Below are positions 1 through 6,313 of a DNA stretch of 23,412 nt, in pieces. The stretch is from the IMG/VR virus record IMGVR_UViG_3300010885_025951, positions 1 to 23,412 of that record; one strand, written 5' to 3'. Numbering within the stretch: position 1 is the first letter of the stretch; every line of letters begins with the position of its first letter. The stretch is from a virus. Below the pieces are notes generated by a model. The model did no database searches and had not been told where the DNA came from. It worked only from the letters and a program-made list of their open reading frames with translations. Made by a program: the position numbers and the translations under genes.

Positions 1-258
1 GAAGAAGCTGCTTGTAAAGCATTAGGTTATGATTACAACGATTGGGTTTCATTATTCTCTAAAGATAAATCTACAGTTATTTACAGTGAAGTAACTAATT
101 GGTGTAAAGGTGCTAAATGGCAAGCTGAAAGAATGTATAGTGAAGCTATTGAATTTGGAGAATGGATCAAAAATAACCCTTATGTTTGGAATTACTCAGA
201 TAAATTAAACGATACAAGAACAACAGAAGAATTGTTTAAACAATTTAAAAAGAAATAA
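1..258 (+). CDS. Hypothetical protein, C-terminal 85 residues
   Basis: An open frame runs from the first base of the window to a TAA at 256-258, so the start lies upstream and is not seen. The visible part is hydrophilic and mixed in charge, with several Trp and Tyr residues (DWVSLF, NWCKGAKW, EFGEWI, YVWNYSD) and a Lys-rich end. No catalytic motif is visible and I do not recognise the family. The next gene starts one base after this stop, so the two are probably co-transcribed. Codon use (TTA, AAA, GAA, GCT, AGA) matches the rest of the window, supporting a real gene. Confidence 0.75.
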   Translation, partial: EEAACKALGYDYNDWVSLFSKDKSTVIYSEVTNWCKGAKWQAERMYSEAIEFGEWIKNNPYVWNYSDKLNDTRTTEELFKQFKKK

Positions 259-259
259 C

Positions 260-505
260 ATGGGAAAAGTAACAATAGAATTTGATACTGTAGAAGAAGC
301 TACTGAAATAAGAGAAGCTTTAGATGGTTACAAGTGGAAAGGTGCTATGTGGAATTTAGACCAAAAGTTAAGAGGAACTACTAAATATGGTACTAGTTTA
401 ATTAATACAAAAAATAGTGCTAGTAGTGAAGAAGTTGAAATAGCAGAAGTAGTAAGAGAATTAATAAGAGAATGTTTATCAGAGTATAATCTTAAATTAG
501 AATAA
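260..505 (+). CDS. Conserved phage hypothetical protein (81 aa)
   Basis: A small acidic protein. It opens with a beta-strand-like segment (KVTIEFDT), then EEATEIREALDGYKWKGAMWNLDQKLRGTTKYG spread over residues 10-45. The pattern of a short strand, an Asp-Gly-x-Lys turn, then a W-N-L-D-Q-x-L-R helix and K-Y-G recalls a small family of unknown function found in many phages (usually written A-L-W-E-L-D-Q-W-L-R); that link is from memory. The C-terminal half is helical and Glu-rich. The start ATG lies one base after the preceding stop and the next gene begins two bases after this one. No enzymatic residues stand out. Confidence 0.8.
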   Translation: MGKVTIEFDTVEEATEIREALDGYKWKGAMWNLDQKLRGTTKYGTSLINTKNSASSEEVEIAEVVRELIRECLSEYNLKLE

Positions 506-506
506 C

Positions 507-614
507 ATGACACAAACAGCAGTTTTAACATTTATTTTGGGCTACATAATTGGTATCCTTTGGGAAAGATGGAAATATTATAGAAAGACAAGTAAGCACT
601 TGCAAGATTTATAG
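507..614 (+). CDS. Small single-span membrane protein (35 aa)
   Basis: The frame starts two bases after the previous stop and ends at TAG 612-614. Residues about 5-19 are hydrophobic (AVLTFILGYIIGILW), long enough for most of one transmembrane helix, followed by a strongly basic tail (ERWKYYRKTSKH). The positive-inside rule would put the C-terminus in the cytoplasm. The tight spacing supports translation. Function unknown; tiny membrane proteins of this kind are common in phage early regions. The main doubt is the short length. Confidence 0.5.
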   Translation: MTQTAVLTFILGYIIGILWERWKYYRKTSKHLQDL

Positions 615-681
615 CATTGCATATAACTACTCGCTTGAAACAATAAATATTAACGTATAACATAAACTTAAAAAAAGAATT

Positions 682-879
682 ATGAGCAAACAAACGGCAG
701 TTGAATGGTTAGGAGTTTATATAAAAAGTATTACATTTTTAAATTGTGATGATATTATTGAACAAGCCAAAGCAATGGAGAAAAAGCAGATAGAAAGTGC
801 TTATTGGGATGGTGGGGAAGATATGCCAATGACAAGTAAACAATGTGAACAATACTACAACGAAACATTTAAAAAATAA
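682..879 (+). CDS. Conserved phage hypothetical protein (65 aa)
   Basis: A mostly helical, acidic protein. The order TAVEWLxxxI... then IIEQAKAMEKKQIESAYWDGG and finally EQYYNETFKK is a pattern I recognise from many small phage proteins of unknown function, especially in Bacteroidetes phages. The middle segment (residues about 25-42) could form a short amphipathic helix or coiled coil. The gene follows a 67-bp gap in which I see no other gene and precedes the tRNA region. No function can be assigned. Confidence 0.75.
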   Translation: MSKQTAVEWLGVYIKSITFLNCDDIIEQAKAMEKKQIESAYWDGGEDMPMTSKQCEQYYNETFKK

Positions 880-890
880 ATAATAAAAAT

Positions 891-980
891 TTTAAAGTGT
901 TGTTCCCTTGAGAAAGGAATTTAATACCATATAGTGCAGATGGAGGAAACACTACAACACAGAGGACTTCTCATCCTCAA
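891..980 (+). ncRNA. Candidate structured RNA upstream of the tRNA
   Basis: This non-coding stretch holds several good helices. GTGTTGT (897-903) pairs perfectly with ACAACAC (954-960). Inside it, CCTT (906-909) and AAGG (914-917) close a GAGA tetraloop, TAGTG (932-936) pairs with CACTA (950-954), sharing A954 with the outer helix, and CCAT (927-930) could pair with ATGG (940-943). Just downstream GAGGA (962-966) pairs with TCCTC (974-978) around a 7-nt loop CTTCTCA that looks like an anticodon arm with UCU in anticodon position. It does not form a complete tRNA. It could be a degenerate tRNA, a processing element for the tRNA, or an independent RNA. Confidence 0.35.
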
Positions 981-984
981 ATAT

Positions 985-1057
985 AGTCAGGTAGCTCAGT
1001 GGTAGAGCGAGGGTTTTCTAAACCTAGTGGTCACAGATTCGATTCCTGTCCTGGCTA
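985..1057 (+). tRNA. tRNA-Arg (anticodon UCU)
   Basis: The cloverleaf can be drawn by hand. The acceptor AGTCAGG (985-991) pairs with CCTGGCT (1050-1056) with one wobble; the D stem is GCTC/GAGC; the anticodon loop is TTTCTAA (1015-1021) with anticodon TCT at 1017-1019; the T loop is TTCGATT. CCA is not encoded (A1057 is the discriminator, followed by CTA). Two stem positions do not pair: A1010/A1026 at the base of the anticodon stem and A1037/C1045 at the top of the T stem, so the molecule is slightly degenerate. It would read AGA/AGG codons, and AGA is by far the commonest Arg codon in this window. Confidence 0.85.
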
Positions 1058-1062
1058 CTATT

Positions 1063-1079
1063 GTACTATTATATAGTAC
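1063..1079 (+). other. Perfect hairpin just after the tRNA
   Basis: GTACTA (1063-1068) and TAGTAC (1074-1079) pair perfectly around a TTATA loop, six bases after the tRNA 3' end. It lacks a T-run, so it is more likely a 3' processing or stability element than a terminator. Confidence 0.4.
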
Positions 1080-1157
1080 CTTAGCCATTTATAAGTTCAG
1101 TTTCAAATCTAGTAAAATTGAAAAAAAAAATTTTAATTAATTTAGTTGTTTTTAATC

Positions 1158-1191
1158 AAAACTCCTGTTGTTAATTCGACAGGAGTTTTTT
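1158..1191 (+). terminator. Rho-independent terminator
   Basis: AAAACTCCTGTTG (1158-1170) pairs with CGACAGGAGTTTT (1177-1189) around a TTAATT loop, with one T-G pair, followed by more T. The 13-bp stem with a U-run is a strong intrinsic terminator. It would end the transcript carrying the upstream small genes and tRNA. Its distal arm overlaps the promoter candidate at 1168-1198. Confidence 0.85.
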
Positions 1192-1198
1192 AACTTTG
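1168..1198 (+). promoter_or_regulatory. Candidate Bacteroidetes promoter driving a leaderless gene
   Basis: TTG at 1168-1170 and TAACTTTG at 1191-1198 are 20 bases apart, matching the known Bacteroidetes primary promoter (-33 TTG, -7 TAnnTTTG). The A of the downstream ATG (1203) is five bases after the final G, about where transcription should begin, so the mRNA would be leaderless or nearly so. The elements lie inside and directly after the terminator hairpin. A second promoter at 17136-17166 has the same distance to its ATG. Confidence 0.55.
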
Positions 1199-1202
1199 TA
1201 AC

Positions 1203-1463
1203 ATGAATTTAACTAGACAATTGATAGAGCTAAATAAAGCTAATATAGTACCTAAGAAATTTGATACTAAGCTAAATTGTATAACTTATATATTAAGTTA
1301 TTATAAATTAAAATATCAAATAAATGGTAATATTTTTGATTTATTTTATGATTTAAAATTAAGGCAATTACAACATATTTGTCATAAGGTTAAAGATCAT
1401 GTAAATAATGATGAATCAGCCTTTGAATATTTAAATGATTTAATAAGTTTTTTAAAAATATAA
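1203..1463 (+). CDS. Hypothetical protein (86 aa)
   Basis: First gene after the terminator/promoter at 1158-1198. The protein is basic and predicted mostly helical, with many Leu, Ile and Tyr residues (LNCITYILSYYKLKYQI; IFDLFYDLKLRQLQHI). No signal peptide, metal site or enzyme motif is visible. Its TAA overlaps the ATG of the next gene (TAATG at 1461-1465), so translation is probably coupled. I do not recognise the family. If the promoter call is right, it starts a new transcription unit, possibly an early or regulatory gene. Confidence 0.7.
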   Translation: MNLTRQLIELNKANIVPKKFDTKLNCITYILSYYKLKYQINGNIFDLFYDLKLRQLQHICHKVKDHVNNDESAFEYLNDLISFLKI

Positions 1464-1708
1464 TGAAACCATTATTAACACAAGAGCAGTTAAATAAAAT
1501 ACTTGATTCTGAAAAAATAGAAGATACAGAAGCTATTGAAGTAATCAGAAAATATGTTTTTGATTGTAAAAAAGTAGATATTAAAGGTATTAATAGACCT
1601 ACTGATAGTCCTACATTTGTATTAATAAATAATACAATGGTAGTTACTAATAATATAGAGTTGATGTTTAAAATGTATATAGAAGCTAAAAGTTATTACA
1701 AACAATAA
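1463..1708 (+). CDS. Hypothetical protein (81 aa)
   Basis: The start overlaps the previous stop in a TAATG junction. The N-terminal half is acidic and helical (TQEQLNKILDSEKIEDTEAIEVIRKYVFD); the second half contains beta-like segments around TFVLINNTMVVTNN. It is soluble, with no membrane segment and no recognisable catalytic residues. The family is unknown to me. Followed by a 31-bp A/T-rich gap in which nothing further is seen. Confidence 0.7.
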   Translation: MKPLLTQEQLNKILDSEKIEDTEAIEVIRKYVFDCKKVDIKGINRPTDSPTFVLINNTMVVTNNIELMFKMYIEAKSYYKQ

Positions 1709-1739
1709 AAAAATAAAAACTAATTTAATTTTAAATAAA

Positions 1740-1973
1740 ATGAATACAAGTTTATATGGATGGTTATTCACTTTTAATTGCTATGATAATATGTGGTATG
1801 CTTTTAAAAGTGAAGATTTAAATGACTATTGGAATGGTAATCCTAATTCTAATATTCTAAAAAATGAAGATAAAAATGTTCTTATTAGAGCTATTAATAC
1901 AGAATCTGTAATAGTTAATCCTAAAGAATTAAATAAAAATAATAGTGCTAAATTAGATTTTGGTAAACTATAA
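1740..1973 (+). CDS. Conserved phage hypothetical protein (77 aa), GWLF-x-FN type
   Basis: The N-terminus reads LYGWLFTFNCYDNMWYAFK, then DYWNGN and a Leu/Ile-rich segment (NVLIRAINTE). The order G-W-L-F-x-x-N, then a W-x-A stretch, then an S/N-x-x-x-L-I-x-x-I helix recalls small proteins of unknown function I have seen in Bacteroidetes phages, but this is memory only. Aromatic-rich strands suggest a compact beta fold. The stop overlaps the next start (TAATG). No function can be given. Confidence 0.7.
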   Translation: MNTSLYGWLFTFNCYDNMWYAFKSEDLNDYWNGNPNSNILKNEDKNVLIRAINTESVIVNPKELNKNNSAKLDFGKL

Positions 1974-2212
1974 TGAAAAGATGTTTTAAATGCACTAGAA
2001 AATATCCTTTATTCTTATTTGGTAAAAATAATATGAAATATGTTATTAAATCAGATAAAGGTAGATTAATTGAGTGTAGAATATGTACAGTTAAAAGATT
2101 TATCAAAGAAGAAGGAAAAATAGTAAAATATAATTTTATTATTAAAAAGTTTGAAATAATAACTTTAAAAATTAATTTAAAAAATATAATTAATCAATTT
2201 TTAAACAAATGA
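1973..2212 (+). CDS. Small zinc-ribbon-like protein (79 aa)
   Basis: Two Cys pairs, C4-x2-C7 near the N-terminus and C37-x2-C40 (CRIC), frame about 30 residues that include KYPLFLFGKN. This is the usual arrangement of a zinc ribbon or treble-clef finger in small phage proteins, where the first pair is followed by K/R-x-x-P-x-x-x-F. After the second pair the protein is basic and helical (KRFIKEEGK...), then an Ile/Lys/Asn-rich tail. It may bind nucleic acid, though this is inferred. It overlaps the next gene by four bases (ATGA). Confidence 0.7.
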   Translation: MKRCFKCTRKYPLFLFGKNNMKYVIKSDKGRLIECRICTVKRFIKEEGKIVKYNFIIKKFEIITLKINLKNIINQFLNK

Positions 2213-2718
2213 TAACAAAAGAAAAAATAATTGAAATATTAGGAAAAGGATTTTCTAAATTTTATAATCAAGGATTTATTAATAAAGCAGAATTAGCTGA
2301 TGAAATATTAGCTTTAAATAATAACGAACCTAATGTTCAAAAAATAGAACTTAAATATAAATCTGGTGATAAAGTTATCTGTAAAAAACCATTAATTATA
2401 GGCAGTCCTAGACATGCTATTATAATTAAAAAAGGTTCTATACATAATTTAGTATGTTCTAATAATACTGAAGGAGGTACTTTAGGTATATTTGGTATTA
2501 TGTCTTGTATTGATCTTAAATTTGAAGAATATTTTAAACTATATATTGAAAAAACTAAAGATTATGAAATATTAGAATTTACTTCTAAAAATTCAGGTTG
2601 TATAGCGTTTAAAAATAATAAAGGTACTTATGATTCTGATAATGTCAGTAATTTAAAAGAATTAGAATTATTATCAGATTCTAGAAGTTTAATAACTAAA
2701 GTTAAAAGATTTTTGTAA
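2209..2718 (+). CDS. Hypothetical protein (169 aa), probably frameshifted near its C-terminus
   Basis: An N-terminal helical part (residues 1-40) leads into KYKSGDKVICKKPL, a beta-rich SH3-like pattern also seen at the start of small accessory proteins in this window. A Gly-rich strand region follows (TEGGTLGIFGIMSC), then EEYFKLYIEK. The frame stops at 2716-2718, but the +1 frame stays open and coding-like for about 20 more codons to a TGA at 2777-2779. There it overlaps the next ATG (2772) as most genes here do. So the protein was probably about 190 residues and lost its true end through a one-base insertion near 2704-2714. Function unknown. Confidence 0.7.
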   Translation: MITKEKIIEILGKGFSKFYNQGFINKAELADEILALNNNEPNVQKIELKYKSGDKVICKKPLIIGSPRHAIIIKKGSIHNLVCSNNTEGGTLGIFGIMSCIDLKFEEYFKLYIEKTKDYEILEFTSKNSGCIAFKNNKGTYDSDNVSNLKELELLSDSRSLITKVKRFL

Positions 2719-2771
2719 TGCTAATGCAATATTAAATACAGAAGAATTAATTATAAAATTAAGAAAAAATT

Positions 2772-3218
2772 ATGAATGATAATATATTTACAATTGGTGA
2801 TACAATTGAAAGTGACTCTGGTAAACATATAATTACAAGTTTTCAAATACAAGAAAATAAAATTAGAGTTAATTATAAAGGAGTTTTAGATAATCAAATT
2901 TATTGGAATTATTTAAATAATATTAAAAAAGCTAAAACTCCAATCCTAGTTACAGATGACAATATTGAAATGTATTCTAAAGATATTATTTGGATTGTAA
3001 CTAATAATGATTTTGTTTTATTAAATACTTTAAAAGCTGAAGAAATTACTACAATTAAATTACCAATTCAAGGTTATAAAATATTCTCAACTAAAGAAGC
3101 AGCTGAAGAATATGTAATTATTAACAAGCCTTGTTTATCTCTTATGGATTTAAGAAAAGCTGGTTATGTAACTGCTAGTGTAACATTAAAACAATTAGTA
3201 AAAAGTAAATTAAAATAA
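2772..3218 (+). CDS. Conserved phage protein (148 aa) with FSTKEAAEEYxxxNKPxLSL C-terminus
   Basis: The N-terminus (FTIGDTIESDSGKHIITSF) resembles the G-D-x-I/V strand start of SH3-like domains. The C-terminal 95 residues follow a pattern common in Bacteroidetes phage proteins: PILVTDDNIEMY, then DIIWIVTNNDF, then a Lys-rich turn, then FSTKEAAEEYVIINKPCLSL. That module recurs fused to different N-termini in such phages, suggesting a shared interaction role, but its function is unknown. The stop is followed directly by the structured region before polA. Confidence 0.75.
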   Translation: MNDNIFTIGDTIESDSGKHIITSFQIQENKIRVNYKGVLDNQIYWNYLNNIKKAKTPILVTDDNIEMYSKDIIWIVTNNDFVLLNTLKAEEITTIKLPIQGYKIFSTKEAAEEYVIINKPCLSLMDLRKAGYVTASVTLKQLVKSKLK

Positions 3219-3360
3219 TGAACCAAGAAGCCTCTAGTTTAACTATGCAAAACTGAGTACCTCTAACGTGTTCTAGGCTAATTTAGAGTAGCTATATAAG
3301 ACTATTTTCCAATAGATGCTTATATTAATCCAGTAAGCTAAAGTCGGCTGGTATTTTTTT
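3219..3360 (+). ncRNA. Candidate structured leader or small RNA upstream of polA
   Basis: Apart from a 12-codon frame (3218-3256) this stretch is non-coding and unusually rich in helices. ATATAAG (3294-3300) pairs with CTTATAT (3319-3325) over an inner CTATT/AATAG hairpin (3302-3306 with 3311-3315). TAGCT (3289-3293) pairs with AGCTA (3336-3340), and CTCTAA (3261-3266) with TTAGAG (3283-3288). AGCC (3229-3232) can pair either with GGCT 3276-3279 or with GGCT 3346-3349, beside which ACC (3222-3224) pairs with GGT (3350-3352). A T7 run (3354-3360) follows. It could be a leader that controls polA by attenuation, or a separate small RNA with its own terminator. Confidence 0.45.
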
Positions 3361-3376
3361 AAATAAAATAAATAAA

Positions 3377-5986
3377 ATGATAAAAATAATAGGATGTAAT
3401 TCTTTATTTGAAGAATTTGAAGAAGTATCTGTACAAGAATGTTTAAATTATTTTAAAGATTTTAGAAGTATTCAATTAGATACAGAAACTACTGGTAAAG
3501 ACCCTCATACAGCTAAATTACTTTGTTTACAATTAGGTGATAATAATAATCAATTTATAATTGACTGTAGAGTAATTAATGTTTTATTATTCAAAGAATT
3601 AATTGAGTCTAAATTAATTATAGGACAAAATTTAAAATTTGATTATAAAATATTAAAACATGCAGGTATTATTTTAGATAAATGTTGGGATACAATGTTA
3701 GCTGAATGTGTATTATATTGTGGTTATGAGAAATATGGTTATGGTTTAGATAAAATAGTAAAAAGATATTTAGATATTGATCTAGATAAAAATGCTAGAA
3801 GTAGTTTTATTAACACAAATTCAGAACCATTTACTCATACTCAAATAGTTTATGCAGCTAAAGATGTTACCTATTTATCTAAAGTTGCTAGATTACAACA
3901 TCAAGAAGCTGAAAAAAAAGATTTACTTTATTGTATTAATTTAGAGAATGAAGCATTTAAAGCTTTAGCTGATATTGAGTATAATGGTATGATTTTAAAT
4001 AAAGATAAATGGATACATAATACTAAAACTTTTAAACAAGAATTAGATAATATTCAAATAGATTTAGATAAAATTGTAAAAGAAGAATCTAAATTATCTA
4101 AGTATGTACCTGAATATGTACAAGGTAATTTATTTGGCTTTGAAGAACGTGAACTAAATATTAATTATGCTTCTCCTTTACAGATAAAGAATATGTGTAT
4201 AGCTTTAGGTTATAATATAGATTCTACTAATGATCGGGAGTTGACTAAGTTAGTTAATAAACATCCATTCTTTAGTAAGTTACAAGACTATAGAGAGAAA
4301 GCTAAGATTATTAGTACTTATGGTGAAGGATTTCTAAATTATATTAATCCTGCTACTAATAGAGTACATACAAATTTTTGGCAAGTATTAAATACCGGCA
4401 GAGTATCTAGTGGCTCTAAAGAAGATAATGCTCCTAATTTACAGAATATTCCAGCTAAAAACATATTTAGAAATTGTTTTGAAGCTAGACCAGGATATTT
4501 ATGGGTATCTATTGACTACTCAGGTCAAGAGTTAAATCTTATGGCTGATGGTTCTGGTGAAGAAGGATTTATTGATGTACTAAACAGAGGAGAGGATTTA
4601 CATTGTTATGCTGGTAGTATGATGTTTAAAAAAACTATTACTAAAGCTGACAAAGAATTAAGAAATAAGGCTAAAACTATAAACTTTGGCAAGCCTTATG
4701 GCATGGGTCCTCCTAAGTTAGCAGATACTTTACAAATTAGTTTAGAAGAAGCTGATCAATTATTTAAAGAGTATGGTAAATCTTTTCCTAAATTAAATAA
4801 ATGGTTAGAACAACAAGGTAAATTTGGTAAATTAAATGGATATTCTTTAACTTTTGCTCCTTGTAAAAGAAGAAGATTTTATCCTGAAATTGAAACAGCT
4901 AGAGAACTAAGACAACAAGTACAATTTGTAGAAAAAGGTTCTACTGAATCTAAATTTTTATGGAAACAAATATTAATTATTGAAGGACAAATAGAAAGAA
5001 ATTCTATGAATTCACCTATCCAGGGTGAACAATCACTGCCCTGGCTAAATCTTGTTAATTGTCTGGAAGCCTGAAATGGTAATCAGCAGCCAAGCTATAT
5101 AGGGATATATAGAAGGTTCAACGACTAGGTAAAGTATTCTAGAACAGAAGAAATACCCACGAAAGCAAGATATTTTGATATTAAATAAATTACTATTATG
5201 TTTACTCCAAATTATAAATTAGAGTATTCATGAATGAGGCAATGAAAAAATACAGGAAAACTGAAAAATATAAGCTTACACAAAAAGCATATAGATTAAA
5301 AAGACGTGAAAATCCTGAATATGTAGAAAAGTTAAAACAAGAAAAAAAAGAATCTTTTAGAAGAAATTATATTCATAATTTATGGAAAAGGACAAAAGAT
5401 AGAGCTATAAAAAAAAATTTAGAATTTAATTTATTAGAATCTGAGTTAGTTATACCTATATATTGCCCTATTTTAGAAATTCCTTTATTTATAGGAGTTA
5501 AAGGAAATTATGAAAATAGTCCTACTATAGATAGAATAGATAATTCATTAGGATATTTAAAAAGTAATTGTAGAATAATTAGCATGAAAGCTAATACAAT
5601 GAAAAATAATGCTTCTTTAAATGAATTAAAAATGTTTTATAAAAATATTTTTACATATTATCAAAATAAAGATATAGTCTGAACATACAGGAAGAATAAC
5701 TGTATGAATTATAGGATAAAGAACCTATAAGATAACAATAAAGAGTGGTGCAGATATTACTAAAGAAGCTTTAATAGGTGTTAGAAATTTAATTTTACAA
5801 GAATATCTTGATACAGCTTATTTAATTTGTACTGTTCATGATGCTATAGATGTTGAAGTTAGAGAAGATTTAGCTGAAGAATTTGCTAAAAAAATGGAGA
5901 AAATCATGATTGATTGTGGTAATAAATATGTTTCTAAAGTTCAAATGAAAGTTGATACTACTATAACTAAAGAATGGGTTAAGTAA
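3377..5986 (+). CDS. polA: DNA polymerase I family (family A), interrupted by a group I intron
   Basis: Joining 3377-5026 to 5744-5986 gives a 630-aa replicative polymerase. Residues 30-165 are a DEDD 3'-5' proofreading domain (D35-x-E37, N85/D89, Y159/D163). The polymerase domain has the TGRVSS/PNLQNIP segment (340-359), motif A with D380 (DYSGQELN), motif B R429-K433-F437-Y441 (KTINFGKPYG), and motif C H582-D583 in exon 2. No 5'-3' nuclease domain is present; a separate exonuclease at 21829-22608 can supply it. The intron falls on a codon boundary between G550 and S551, so splicing restores NSPIQG-SGADITK. Unspliced reading stops early at 5074. Motif C reads HDA rather than the usual HDE. 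Confidence 0.93.
5027..5743 (+). mobile_element. Group I intron in polA (717 nt)
   Basis: The 5' splice site follows T5026. Exon CCAGGGT (5020-5026) pairs with GCCCTGG (5038-5044) to give P1 with the required U-G pair at the splice site. Core elements are visible: AATCAGCAGCCAAGC (5081-5095), GGTTCAACGACTA ending at 5127, and GATATAGTCT (5671-5680); GACTA 5123-5127 pairs with TAGTC 5675-5679 as P7. Two P9-type hairpins follow (CATACAG 5684-5690 with CTGTATG 5700-5706; TTATAGG 5709-5715 with CCTATAA 5724-5730). The last intron base is G5743. The endonuclease gene sits in the P8 side between the two halves of P7. Confidence 0.92.
5230..5682 (+). CDS. Intron-encoded HNH-type homing endonuclease (150 aa)
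   Basis: The C-terminal half has the pattern YCPILEIPLF, then SPTIDRIDNSLGYLKSNCRIIS and ANTMKNNASL. This is the phage HNH-like family in which D-R-I-D-x-x-x-G-Y-x-x-x-N replaces the classical H-N-H core (D101, D104, N113). The N-terminal 60 residues are strongly basic with a repeated K-x-x-x-T-x-K-Y pattern, likely DNA-contacting. It would cut the intronless polA allele and spread the intron. The frame's last codons (KDIV-stop) lie inside the intron's P7 strand. The ATG overlaps the stop of an 11-codon frame (5198-5233). Activity is inferred from family and place. Confidence 0.85.
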   Translation: MNEAMKKYRKTEKYKLTQKAYRLKRRENPEYVEKLKQEKKESFRRNYIHNLWKRTKDRAIKKNLEFNLLESELVIPIYCPILEIPLFIGVKGNYENSPTIDRIDNSLGYLKSNCRIISMKANTMKNNASLNELKMFYKNIFTYYQNKDIV

Positions 5987-6001
5987 TTAATAAATAAAAT
6001 T

Positions 6002-6313
6002 ATGAAAACAAAAAAGTTTATTATAGGTAGATGGTATAGTATAAAAGATTATCCAAGATCTTATAGAAAATGTTCACATAATTTACCAGATTCTGCTGGA
6101 TATATGTCTTATAGTGAAAGAATAAATGATACTAAATATGATAATGAAGAAGGAAGTTGCGGAAATAAAGACAATAGATTAAAATTAGTTAATTTATCAA
6201 AAATTTTAGATTATTTACCTAATAATCATCCAGACAAATTAGATTATTATAAACAAACTAATACTGATTATAAATATTTAATGCTATTTTTTAAAAAATT
6301 AAACATAATATGA
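6002..6313 (+). CDS. Small accessory protein (103 aa) of the YLxxFFKKLNI-ending family
   Basis: It starts FIIGRWYSIKDYP, a strand-rich opening like other small proteins here (G-x-W-Y), has a middle with several Asn/Asp/Cys residues, then LVNLSKILDYLPNNHPDK, and ends DYKYLMLFFKKLNII. The same C-terminal signature, a linker, Y-L, four residues and F-x-K-x-N-I, closes at least four other small proteins in the window (7383, 7674, 10632 and 15442), so these are probably paralogues or share a docking tail. Function unknown. It overlaps the helicase gene by four bases. Confidence 0.75.
   Translation: MKTKKFIIGRWYSIKDYPRSYRKCSHNLPDSAGYMSYSERINDTKYDNEEGSCGNKDNRLKLVNLSKILDYLPNNHPDKLDYYKQTNTDYKYLMLFFKKLNII

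Noticed and set aside
328-531. Open frames on the minus strand (also near 9248, 10013, 14493, 15911 and 21804)
   Set aside because: Each lies opposite a well-supported + strand gene, lacks family resemblance and reflects AT-rich codon structure.
897-960. A second tRNA gene upstream of tRNA-Arg
   Set aside because: There is an acceptor-like stem, but no proper D loop, anticodon loop within it, or T loop, so only a structured or decayed element is claimed.
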